From CAJAUT01 sp043809365 (GTDB lineage: Bacteria; Patescibacteriota; Microgenomatia; UBA1400; UBA12108): DNA of 9,481 nucleotides. This document shows, one piece after another, positions 1-6,120 of this stretch. Position 1 is the stretch's first letter, and each line of letters starts with the position of its first letter. Made by a program: the position numbers and the translations under genes. The stretch spans positions 1 to 9,481 of the forward strand of contig JAZDDW010000063.1 in the NCBI GenBank assembly GCA_043809365.1, read 5' to 3'. The notes below the pieces were generated by a model that saw only the letters and a program-made list of their open reading frames with translations, did no database searches and had not been told where the DNA came from.

Positions 1-592
1 CTACCTGGACGACCTGCTGATAGGCGAGGTTGGCAGTATTAGCTTTTACATGGTAGGTAATAGGTGGCATTTTCATGGCTACAAGTGTTTGGAGGGTAGC
101 GAGATATTGCCTTTGAGCTCGATCCATCTCTTTGGAGAGTATGTACAAGTACGAATTACTAACTTTAGTAGGATATGCGTTGTGTAACTGACGATTAAGG
201 CATTGCTGTGTATATAAAACTCTGCAGTAATTGAGGGCGACGATCTCGGCGAGTGATTGCTCAGCTGGCGTTTTGCAATCGTATTGTTTTTGGAGGTTGA
301 GAGACAAGTTTAGAGCAAAAGTACTCATCGTTTCTGGCAAACCTGAGATCATTAGTAAGCCTAGATCAAATTCTTGCATAATCATCGCTTGGGTTGAAGT
401 GCTAAATACTGATGAAGGATCACTTTCGTATGGATCTGTACCTGATTTGACACATTCAACCGCTCTAGCCCTAGCTAAATAGGGATGATATTGTGGGAGA
501 TTTCTACCCAATAGGGCTACCACATCTTTGCTAATGGCTTGTAGATCGGATTTTAATAGATGAACTGGTTTTGATAATTTGTTTGTTGCCAT
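1..592 (-). CDS. Hypothetical protein, C-terminus beyond the left edge
   Basis: The reading frame is open from ATG at 592 to the left edge (197 codons visible, no stop), so this is the N-terminal part of a longer protein. It starts MATNKLSKPVHLL. The region around residues 120-180 is helical, with a basic stretch (SKEMDRAQRQYLATLQTL), followed by MPPITYHVKANTANLAYQQVVQV, where the window ends. No signal peptide or membrane segment is seen. A helical body followed by an Asn/Gln/Val-rich tail recalls a conserved hypothetical family with an RxYLRTLxxL motif in Chloroflexi and Planctomycetes; this is recollection only and gives no function. The start is supported by AGGA at 599-602, 6 nt upstream. 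It begins 8 nt after the stop of the preceding small ORF, so the two are probably co-transcribed. Confidence 0.7.
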   Translation of the reverse strand, partial: MATNKLSKPVHLLKSDLQAISKDVVALLGRNLPQYHPYLARARAVECVKSGTDPYESDPSSVFSTSTQAMIMQEFDLGLLMISGLPETMSTFALNLSLNLQKQYDCKTPAEQSLAEIVALNYCRVLYTQQCLNRQLHNAYPTKVSNSYLYILSKEMDRAQRQYLATLQTLVAMKMPPITYHVKANTANLAYQQVVQV

Positions 593-600
593 ATCCCATC

Positions 601-821
601 CTATCCCCTAGCTATAGCCAATTCGGGAACTTGTGACTTAATAATCCGACCGAGTGAATCTCGCAACGCTATAAATCGTTCTTTCCGTAACTTAGGCAAA
701 ACGAACTGAAACTGAAATTCTAACAGTGGTACTGTAAACCTGGCGTCCCCACTGACAAACTCATGTAATGATTTTACCAGACATTCCCACCACTTAGAGG
801 ATCAACCCCTAAGTATATCAA
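601..821 (-). pseudogene. Small gene apparently split by a one-base frameshift
   Basis: Two overlapping frames look like one small gene. A TTG at 821 has a strong Shine-Dalgarno sequence (GGAGGAG, 829-835) 7 nt upstream and reads LIYLGVDPLSGGNVW before a stop at 774-776. A second frame, open from 801 to the stop at 601-603, reads SSKWWECLVKSLHEF and continues to IIKSQVPELAIARG. That frame has no ATG, GTG or TTG near its beginning. Realigning by -1 between about 801 and 776 joins them into a protein of about 74 aa, rich in aromatic and basic residues. Alternatives are a CTG start at 780 (59 aa), a sequencing indel, or recoding. No classical slippery heptamer is present. It lies between the 339-aa gene and the partial gene at 592, apparently in one operon. 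The family is not recognised. Confidence 0.5.
792..814 (-). other. 9-bp stem-loop inside the small frameshifted gene
   Basis: On the minus-strand RNA, ACUUAGGGG (806-814) pairs with CCUCUAAGU (792-800) around the loop UUGAU, with one G-U pair. There is no U-tract after it, so it is not a normal intrinsic terminator. It sits 5 codons or fewer after the TTG at 821 and overlaps the point where the reading frame changes, so it could affect initiation or be a scar of rearrangement. Confidence 0.5.
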
Positions 822-828
822 ACTATAT

Positions 829-835
829 CTCCTCC
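829..835 (-). promoter_or_regulatory. Shine-Dalgarno sequence GGAGGAG
   Basis: Seven bases match the anti-Shine-Dalgarno and lie 7 nt before the TTG at 821. The site is just downstream of the 339-aa gene's stop (845). It is the main reason to place the start of the small frameshifted gene at 821. A tiny ATG-ATG frame overlapping this site ends after a few codons and is unlikely to matter. Confidence 0.55.
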
Positions 836-844
836 ATCATCGTA

Positions 845-1864
845 CTAAATCCCTTCCCAAACGACTTCAGAAACTGTTACAAATGATACATCTTCTGTAT
901 CAGATACACGACGACATAAGTAGACTTTACCATCTGCCCCAATGTGGTGAAAAGAAATTGGTTGATTATCCTGAGTGCATTCAAACGCGTTCACTCTAAC
1001 TGTCTGATTTATACCATCTACATTTGCACGCACCAACCGATAGTCACTGAGATCTGGTTGTTTTGTTTGTAAGTTTACAAAATTAAAGCTTGCCAGCGGA
1101 GAACACAAACGTCTTTGTACCCAATCTATGTCACTCAAATATACCCCCTTAGCATTATTCAAAAACTCCACAATATATTGCCAGTAAGTTGTATTGGCTA
1201 ATTCATCAATCGTCGATGTATCATATCTTGATACAAAATAATCAAGATCAGTTTCACAAAACGGTTCTAGTTCTCTTCTTAATCTATACATACGTTCAAG
1301 AACGCTAGTGTTATCAGTAGTCAATTGCGCGATGGTTTCTTGACTAAGTTCGCGTCTCAATATGGGTCTAGCATCTGGGATATATCCTTTCGGAAATCTC
1401 TGCATTCCTATTATTTCTGCAAGTACTATCTCCGCTAAAGAAAACAAACCAGCTTGGCCTGGCAACGATATCGCGTCTGCACCCAACAGAGTAGCAAAAC
1501 CTTTCCCTGCGGCCAAGGAATTTGATCCAATCCCTAGATCTCCATACAGCGTAAATTGCATATACGCTTGTACAGAGTTAAATGAAGTTTGTTTTGCGAT
1601 CCGATTTGCTTCACCATCTCGCACTTCCCATTGAGCTGGTGAGGACAGAGCACCAGTGATAAAAATAGTTGGTAGATCCAACACTGTTTTTGAAGTAGTC
1701 TCGCCAGGCCAACGCTCTGGAGGGGTAAATCCAGTTAAAATACGTGGATCCAACGGGCCACAAAAACTAACGTCCCCACGCTCACGTCTATAATTAAGTA
1801 AACCTGTACCATATTCCTCTCTGGTCTTTATGGTACGTGAGGTTGATTCTTGACACGCAATCAT
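845..1864 (-). CDS. Hypothetical protein, 339 aa
   Basis: A complete frame from ATG at 1864 to TAG at 845. I do not recognise the family. The sequence looks soluble, with no signal peptide or clear membrane helix. The N-terminal half holds Gly/Ala-rich stretches around residues 108-140 (GDLGIGSNSLAAGKG, then ADAISLPGQAGLFSLAEIV). The middle is charged and helical, and the C-terminal 80 residues look beta-rich (VRANVDGINQTVRVNAFECT onward). The next in-frame Met is about 100 residues in, and a near-consensus promoter ends 9 nt before the ATG, so the first ATG is the likely start even though a normally spaced ribosome binding site is absent. It appears to be the first gene of an operon with the small frameshifted gene and the left-edge gene, in a segment that begins after the truncated ABC gene. 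Confidence 0.75.
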   Translation of the reverse strand: MIACQESTSRTIKTREEYGTGLLNYRRERGDVSFCGPLDPRILTGFTPPERWPGETTSKTVLDLPTIFITGALSSPAQWEVRDGEANRIAKQTSFNSVQAYMQFTLYGDLGIGSNSLAAGKGFATLLGADAISLPGQAGLFSLAEIVLAEIIGMQRFPKGYIPDARPILRRELSQETIAQLTTDNTSVLERMYRLRRELEPFCETDLDYFVSRYDTSTIDELANTTYWQYIVEFLNNAKGVYLSDIDWVQRRLCSPLASFNFVNLQTKQPDLSDYRLVRANVDGINQTVRVNAFECTQDNQPISFHHIGADGKVYLCRRVSDTEDVSFVTVSEVVWEGI

Positions 1865-1873
1865 AAGCCCTAT

Positions 1874-1902
1874 AGTATATCATCCAGAGATAAAAGAATC
1901 AA
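1874..1902 (-). promoter_or_regulatory. Sigma70-type promoter for the 339-aa gene
   Basis: On the minus strand the -35 is TTGATT (1897-1902) and the -10 is TATACT (1874-1879), separated by exactly 17 bp. This is the best match to a housekeeping promoter in the window. The predicted start of transcription is about 1867, leaving only about 3 nt before the ATG at 1864, so the transcript would be essentially leaderless. Confidence 0.65.
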
Positions 1903-1918
1903 CTTAAAAGGCAAAACG

Positions 1919-2089
1919 TTAAATCTCTCCCACCATCTCCCCTTCACTTATGTTAAAACTAATTTGTTCTACCGCCTTAACAATTTTGTATTTTCGGTTA
2001 AATAAGGACCTAATCGACGCACCGAATCCTTCGGCCTTCTCCGGAACACTAAAATGTTTCGACAAATTTTGAACATCAATTACACTCAT
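1919..2089 (-). pseudogene. Truncated ABC-transporter ATP-binding protein (N-terminal 56 codons)
   Basis: The frame from ATG at 2089 encodes MSVIDVQNLSKHFSVPEKAE and on to SLFNRKYKIVKAVEQISF and ISEGEMVGEI, then TAA at 1919-1921. This is a textbook N-terminus of an ABC ATPase of the ABC-2/COG4586-like exporter type. In that family GEIVGFIGPNGAGKT (Walker A) comes next; here the frame stops immediately after the GEMVG-x-I position. Walker A, Q-loop, signature and Walker B are all missing, and no remainder is found in the window, so it cannot be a working ATPase. The frame is open upstream as far as 2275, but that part overlaps the 101-aa gene in another frame and shows no homology. A perfect TATAAT lies 6 nt before the ATG. 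The break marks the boundary with the unassigned genes to the left. Confidence 0.8.
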
Positions 2090-2095
2090 CCCTTG

Positions 2096-2101
2096 ATTAT
2101 A
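2096..2101 (-). promoter_or_regulatory. -10 element TATAAT of the truncated ABC gene
   Basis: A consensus TATAAT on the minus strand lies 6 nt upstream of the ATG at 2089, just after the stop of the 101-aa gene. The expected transcription start coincides with the start codon, so the message would be leaderless. No good -35 is seen at 16-18 bp. Confidence 0.5.
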
Positions 2102-2109
2102 AACCAAAG

Positions 2110-2415
2110 TTATCTCGACAGCATCGCCACAAACACAATCACACAGATGGCAAACACTCCCATCCATTTGGTCGTCGCCAAGACCAATTGTGCCGCTTCT
2201 TTCCCTTTCTTCTCCATAAACAACAGATATGGCTTGTAAAACACGATCAGCCCACACGCAAGCACCGAGAAACAAAACAAGGTGAGAAACATCATCGGTC
2301 CAAAAGTCTTATTGATATGCGGAAACAAATTATTCCCATTGGTCATGAGCAACGTAAACAACCCCACGTACCCCACTACCTCTGCCGCTGGCCAAAATCC
2401 CTCTCGACTCAACAT
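2110..2415 (-). CDS. Small integral membrane protein, 101 aa, partner of VKOR
   Basis: ATG at 2415 follows the VKOR stop codon directly (TAG-ATG, no gap), with GAGGGG just upstream as ribosome binding site, so the two are translationally coupled. The protein has three likely membrane segments (about residues 10-26, 40-60 and 82-99) and a short basic loop (EKKGKEAA, 68-75) between the second and third. FYKPY follows the second segment. No catalytic motif is visible; there are single cysteines within segments 2 (C48, C54) and 3 (C91), but no CxxC. Similar small proteins occur in CPR genomes as I recall, but the function is unknown. The adjacency suggests a role with VKOR in the membrane, such as assembly or electron transfer; this is inference. 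Confidence 0.8.
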   Translation of the reverse strand: MLSREGFWPAAEVVGYVGLFTLLMTNGNNLFPHINKTFGPMMFLTLFCFSVLACGLIVFYKPYLLFMEKKGKEAAQLVLATTKWMGVFAICVIVFVAMLSR

Positions 2416-2823
2416 CTACCCCTCCCGCTTATTCAGCCTTATTGCCAAGATAAAGGTGATAATCATATCGATTTGACACCCTATACACACCGGGCAAATC
2501 ACGTGCAATTGAAACAATTCGCGGTAGGCAATATACATGCAAAATATTAGTCCAAACGTCGCCATCCCCAAAATCAATTTTTTCTTCTTGGTAAATGCGC
2601 CCAACAAAATCAAGGCATATCCGACCAATCCGTAGAGTGGGGTCGGAATCCCTAGAGTTTTGGCCACTTCCCCTTTTATCACGGCATCACAGTTTACCGT
2701 TGCATTGATGTTGCATGGCTGCCACGCTGGTCTACTCACCTGCTCCCACATGAGATAAGTACCCAAAACTAGTCCAATTACTGCCAATATTTTTAGCCAA
2801 AAATAGATTTTTGATGAATTCAT
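2416..2823 (-). CDS. Vitamin K epoxide reductase (VKOR) family protein
   Basis: An integral membrane thiol oxidoreductase that, in bacteria, reoxidises a DsbA-like partner and passes electrons to quinone (the DsbB role). With ATG at 2823 it has 135 residues and four likely membrane helices (about 8-26, 62-78, 82-102 and 112-130). The family cysteines are present: a loop pair C37 and C45 in CNINATVNCDAV, eight residues apart as in known VKORs, and the CxxC C110-P-V-C113 in the last helix. GIPTPLYGLVGY (58-69) is also typical. An extra C116 follows the CxxC, and C95 lies in helix 3. The frame is open to an ATG at 2841, but the likely -10 lies between that ATG and 2823, so 2823 is preferred. No DsbA-like partner is encoded in the window. 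Confidence 0.88.
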   Translation of the reverse strand: MNSSKIYFWLKILAVIGLVLGTYLMWEQVSRPAWQPCNINATVNCDAVIKGEVAKTLGIPTPLYGLVGYALILLGAFTKKKKLILGMATFGLIFCMYIAYRELFQLHVICPVCIGCQIDMIITFILAIRLNKREG

Positions 2824-2831
2824 ATACACAT

Positions 2832-2840
2832 AATATACCA
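2832..2840 (-). promoter_or_regulatory. Extended -10 promoter of VKOR
   Basis: On the minus strand TGG-TATATT forms an extended -10 (TGn plus 5/6 match to TATAAT). It ends 8 nt before the ATG at 2823. No convincing -35 is present, which fits an extended -10 type. The element abuts the zwf promoter element at 2841. Confidence 0.5.
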
Positions 2841-2849
2841 TGCTAAACT
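2841..2849 (+). promoter_or_regulatory. zwf: Extended -10 promoter of zwf
   Basis: On the plus strand TGC-TAAACT forms an extended -10 (TGn plus 4/6 match). It ends 6 nt before the ATG at 2856, so transcription would begin at or next to the start codon. There is no Shine-Dalgarno sequence in that short space. Confidence 0.42.
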
Positions 2850-2855
2850 ACTTGC

Positions 2856-4283
2856 ATGGACTCCTTTACCCTAGTCATCATTGGTATCACCAGCAACTTG
2901 GCCCAAATCAAGCTCATCCCCACCCTCTATGACCTCATTGCTGGCCACAATCTCCCTCCCAAGACTACAATCCTTGGGATCGGCCGCACTCCCCTGGATC
3001 AAACCGCTTTTGCCACCTACATCGATCAAGTCCTCCATGCCCCCAATCGACACCATACTCACCCGATCGACCCGCAAATTCAAGCCCAACTAATCTCCCA
3101 CTTCCGCTATCTTCCCCTCGACTTAACCAATAGCAGGTCGTATCAGACCCTCAAACAGGAAATTACCGATAAACCTGGCAATCTCCTCTACTATCTTGCT
3201 ACCTTTCCCAGCCTCTACGCTAGTATCTTTGCGAGTCTCAAGAATCATGCTCTCCTCACGGAATCCCCTAATCACTGGGTGAGACTCTTAATTGAAAAAC
3301 CTATTGGTACCGATCAAAGTAGCGCCAGGGAACTCAACAATCTCTTAACCTCTCATTTTCGCGAAGATCAGATTTTCCGCCTCGATCATTATTTAGGCAA
3401 AGAAACCCTGCAAAATATCCTGACTTTCCGCTTTGGTAACTGTTTACTCGAACCTCTGATGAATAGTCAATATGTGGATCATATCCAAGTTACTGCCTCC
3501 GAAGATTTTGGGATTGGTGGCCGAGGCAATTACTATGATCAAAATGGTGCTCTCCGGGATGTAGGGCAAAACCATCTCTTACAGATGATTGCCCTTGCCA
3601 CTATGGACGCTCCCGACAGCTATAGTACCAAAGATATTATGGATAAAAGAATCGAGGCCATTAGCGCCCTCACTCCCCTCCCTCGCTCGCTTGTAGTCGG
3701 TCAATATGAGAGTTATCTAAAAGAAAAAGATATCTCTTCCCTCTCCCTCCGCGAAACTTTCTTTGCCTACAAAACTGAGCTCACTCAAACCAATTTTGCT
3801 CATGTCCCAATCTATGTTCGGGGTGGCAAAAAACTCAAGAAAACCGCAACCGAGATCTCTCTCGTCTTCAAAAAAAGCCAAAATCGCAAGCTCTCACATC
3901 TTGAAGGAGGCGACCTCCCCAACATTCTTACCTATCGTATCCAACCCAACGAGGGTATCGTCCTCAAAATCATGACCAAAGCTCTCGGTCACACTTTCAA
4001 ACTTCAAGAGTCATACCTCCAATATTGTTATCCTCACAACCAAGATTTGCCCGATGCCTACGAACGCCTAATTGTTGATGCAATAAAAGGTGACCAGACT
4101 TTCTTTAATGATGCTGCCGAAGTTGATGCGCAGTGGGCCTTCACTGACCAACTGCTCTTAGATCTCAACACTCCCCCCCTCATCTATCCCGATGGCTCCT
4201 GGGGACCCATCGAGGCCGACGCCATGATCGCCCAAGATGGTCGATCCTGGCTGATCCCCTCCGACACTTTCTGTCAAATCTAA
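2856..4283 (+). CDS. zwf: Glucose-6-phosphate dehydrogenase
   Basis: Oxidises glucose 6-phosphate to 6-phosphogluconolactone with reduction of NAD(P)+, the first step of the oxidative pentose phosphate pathway, in the cytoplasm. The 475 residues are full length. The nucleotide-binding turn reads GITSNLAQIK (10-19), where most enzymes have GxxGDLAxxK, so the second Gly and the Asp are changed. EKP is at 147-149. The substrate-binding motif RLDHYLGKE is at 175-183 (D177, H178, K182). GRGNYYD (222-228) and ALRDVGQNH (232-240) follow, with the catalytic His at H240. It is the only plus-strand gene here, divergent from VKOR across 32 bp and convergent with gnd with overlapping stop codons. Its coding strand is very C-rich, following the local strand composition rather than gene direction. 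Confidence 0.93.
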   Translation: MDSFTLVIIGITSNLAQIKLIPTLYDLIAGHNLPPKTTILGIGRTPLDQTAFATYIDQVLHAPNRHHTHPIDPQIQAQLISHFRYLPLDLTNSRSYQTLKQEITDKPGNLLYYLATFPSLYASIFASLKNHALLTESPNHWVRLLIEKPIGTDQSSARELNNLLTSHFREDQIFRLDHYLGKETLQNILTFRFGNCLLEPLMNSQYVDHIQVTASEDFGIGGRGNYYDQNGALRDVGQNHLLQMIALATMDAPDSYSTKDIMDKRIEAISALTPLPRSLVVGQYESYLKEKDISSLSLRETFFAYKTELTQTNFAHVPIYVRGGKKLKKTATEISLVFKKSQNRKLSHLEGGDLPNILTYRIQPNEGIVLKIMTKALGHTFKLQESYLQYCYPHNQDLPDAYERLIVDAIKGDQTFFNDAAEVDAQWAFTDQLLLDLNTPPLIYPDGSWGPIEADAMIAQDGRSWLIPSDTFCQI

Positions 4284-5158
4284 CTCTTAGTTACTGCATG
4301 TCCCCCAAACTTGCCTCGCATAGCCGAGACCACCTTATCCCGATAATCCTCAGATTCTGCTCTAGACCTCTTCCTTACCTCTAGTGACTCAGCAACAACC
4401 GGCACTTCGACTCCCATCTCTTTTGCCACCTCCACCATCCACTCCCCCTCCCCCGTATGATCAATTTTCGAAGAAATATTTGCCAGTTCAGGATCCTCCG
4501 CCAATGCCTCTTGCGTCCAACCGACCAGTCGCGACTCAATCACCGAACGATGATTATAGATCTCAAAAACTGCAGCCATATCAATCCCAAACGTACTCTT
4601 TTTTAGTACAGCTGCTCCTTCTGCGATCGCTTGCATCATGCCGTACTCAATCCCGTTATGTACCATTTTGGCAAAGTGTCCCGCTCCCACACTCCCAAGA
4701 TACTGGTATGTTTGCGGAGCGGCCACTGCCTCCCAAACAGCTTTTAGTTTGGTAAATGTTGCGCGCTTACCCCCAATCATCAAACATGCTCCCTCCCGTG
4801 CGCCTTTGGGGCCACCCGAAACACCCACATCCATATACTCAACACCCAAAGTGGCTAGTTCATTCGCCCGTCTTAAGGTGTCGGAATAACGCGAATTCCC
4901 CCCATCAATTACTAGATCTCCCCTAGTCAATAAATGCTTCATTTTCTCGATATATTCATCAACTATCGCTCCGGCCGGCAACATTAACCACACGATCCGT
5001 CTACCCCCCTGCATTCCCCTCACCAATTCTTCTACACTCACTACATTCTTTAGTGGGTGTTCACTCCGATTCCAAGCCAGGACCGCAATTCCTGCTTCTT
5101 CCAACCTCGCAACTAACCCCGCCCCCATCTTCCCCAGCCCCACAAATCCCATTTTCAT
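4280..5158 (-). CDS. gnd: 6-phosphogluconate dehydrogenase, decarboxylating (short type)
   Basis: Converts 6-phosphogluconate to ribulose 5-phosphate and CO2, the third step of the oxidative pentose phosphate pathway. At 292 residues it is the short (about 300 aa) class rather than the 470-aa enteric class. Motifs are GLGKMG (7-12), DGGNSRYSDT (85-94), SGGPKGAREGA (114-124) and GHFAKMVHNGIEYG (160-173), with catalytic K164 and E171. DHTGEGEW (233-240) lies in the C-terminal helical domain. N30-R31-S32 after the second strand suggests NADP+ rather than NAD+ preference (inference). The start at 5158 has AAGGAGG (5163-5169) 4 nt upstream and overlaps the hydrolase stop by 4 nt (ATGA). The stop overlaps the zwf stop tail to tail. 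Confidence 0.93.
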   Translation of the reverse strand: MKMGFVGLGKMGAGLVARLEEAGIAVLAWNRSEHPLKNVVSVEELVRGMQGGRRIVWLMLPAGAIVDEYIEKMKHLLTRGDLVIDGGNSRYSDTLRRANELATLGVEYMDVGVSGGPKGAREGACLMIGGKRATFTKLKAVWEAVAAPQTYQYLGSVGAGHFAKMVHNGIEYGMMQAIAEGAAVLKKSTFGIDMAAVFEIYNHRSVIESRLVGWTQEALAEDPELANISSKIDHTGEGEWMVEVAKEMGVEVPVVAESLEVRKRSRAESEDYRDKVVSAMRGKFGGHAVTKS

Positions 5159-6120
5159 GGCGCCTCCTTCACTAATTGATTAAACCATTCTACATCGCGT
5201 CTCACCACTTGGTCCCAACCAGGTCGCATATTATGATCTGCTCCAGGATAAATCCAGTAAGTGATTTCTTTCCCCTTTTCTTTCAGGGTTTTTGCCAAAT
5301 CATCACTCCACTTTTTTGGTACCGCCTCGTCGGCCGTCCCCTGGTGAATCTGTACTGGTATATTTATCCAGTCCAAGCATCGGTCAATTGAGTAGTTAAA
5401 CACGTCGTAATCTTTTTCAAAGTTAGCTACTCGCCCCCGTAGCCACTTCCCGCTGTCGCTTGCCTCGTCCGTGTAGTAGAGGATATTGTAGGGAAAAGGC
5501 TTTGACACTGGTGCCCACAATGTCGCACCTTTAATCCTTATGTCCCCTCGCTTCCCCAGAATTTCTGCCACCGATAGCATGATCTGCCCCCCGTTTGAGT
5601 GTCCCCACAAAAAAATTGACTTGCCTGTTGGAACCGATGCAATCAGATCTAAGATTTCCACCGGCTTTACTAGTCGCGCGCCTAGCGCGTTGGGATCTTC
5701 TGGGTCGCTCTCCCCATATCCCGAAAAGTCAGGTGCGTATGTGACATATCCCTGCTCGGCAAAATATTTCGCCGCATTGTGTGTCCCCATCCCCGTTTTG
5801 TAGATCTCTTTATCTATGTACCCTCTTGCCATAATAACTATTCCCCTCACTTCTCCCCCCACATTATTCACCTCACCGCTGATCCTTCTTCCCTCACTGT
5901 AATAGTAAAATTTACTCTCGCTATATCCGATCTTACTCGCAACCCCTCCCCGCTTAGCTAAATTTTCAAAACTATACTTTTCGTATGGAAGTTCTTTTTT
6001 TATTGCTTGTTGCTCAATTTGAGAATTTGAGAACCTGCCCGTCCGGCAGGCGGGTTTATGATTTGAGATTAAGATAATAGCCCCCACCCCCACCAGTATC
6101 GCCACCAACCACTTAATCAT
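5155..6120 (-). CDS. Membrane-anchored alpha/beta hydrolase
   Basis: A serine hydrolase of the dienelactone hydrolase/prolyl oligopeptidase-like fold. With ATG at 6120 it has 321 residues. Residues 4-19 form one N-terminal membrane segment, so the catalytic domain is probably outside the membrane. The triad is S175 in GHSNGG (173-178), D264 in GTADEAVP and H296 in GADHNM. ARGY (98-101) is at the oxyanion position, usually HGx. It overlaps the cysS stop by 8 nt, and its own stop overlaps the gnd start. A GTG at 6144 would add eight residues (MDARERSR) and cannot be excluded; neither start has a good ribosome binding site. A GC-rich palindromic repeat lies within the coding sequence just after the membrane segment (residues 23-29). 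The substrate is unknown: being placed with gnd does not make it a lactonase. Confidence 0.82.
   Translation of the reverse strand: MIKWLVAILVGVGAIILISNHKPACRTGRFSNSQIEQQAIKKELPYEKYSFENLAKRGGVASKIGYSESKFYYYSEGRRISGEVNNVGGEVRGIVIMARGYIDKEIYKTGMGTHNAAKYFAEQGYVTYAPDFSGYGESDPEDPNALGARLVKPVEILDLIASVPTGKSIFLWGHSNGGQIMLSVAEILGKRGDIRIKGATLWAPVSKPFPYNILYYTDEASDSGKWLRGRVANFEKDYDVFNYSIDRCLDWINIPVQIHQGTADEAVPKKWSDDLAKTLKEKGKEITYWIYPGADHNMRPGWDQVVRRDVEWFNQLVKEAP
6034..6054. repeat. CPR-type GC-rich palindromic repeat within the hydrolase gene
   Basis: The element CCTGCCCGTCCGGCAGGCGGG contains CCTGCC (6034-6039) and GGCAGG (6045-6050) around a 5-nt loop, plus a second CCCG/CGGG pairing (6038-6041 with 6051-6054). 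Near-identical motifs are scattered through many Patescibacteria genomes, from memory. It contributes residues P-A-C-R-T-G-R (23-29) to the hydrolase. TTTGAG occurs on each side (6026-6031 and 6062-6067), and AATTTGAG is doubled at 6016-6031, which may reflect how it was inserted. Confidence 0.65.

Noticed and set aside
231..482. Plus-strand 83-codon frame
   Set aside because: It is antisense to the left-edge minus-strand gene, which is open for 197 codons with a sensible start and ribosome site.
792..801. Programmed -1 frameshift at the small split gene
   Set aside because: No X-XXY-YYZ slippery heptamer is found in the overlap, and the stem-loop lies before or on the shift point instead of 5-9 nt after it; mutation or sequencing error is simpler.
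2090..2275. Upstream extension of the ABC fragment to an ATG at 2275
   Set aside because: The added residues show no ABC similarity, overlap the 101-aa membrane protein in another frame, and lie upstream of the TATAAT at 2096-2101.
4240..4310. Terminator between the convergent zwf and gnd genes
   Set aside because: Only a 4-bp GACA/TGTC stem is present in this stretch, without a U-tract on either strand.
5155..6120. Reading the hydrolase as 6-phosphogluconolactonase because it is next to gnd
   Set aside because: It has a serine-hydrolase triad and an N-terminal membrane anchor, unlike the known cytoplasmic Pgl families.
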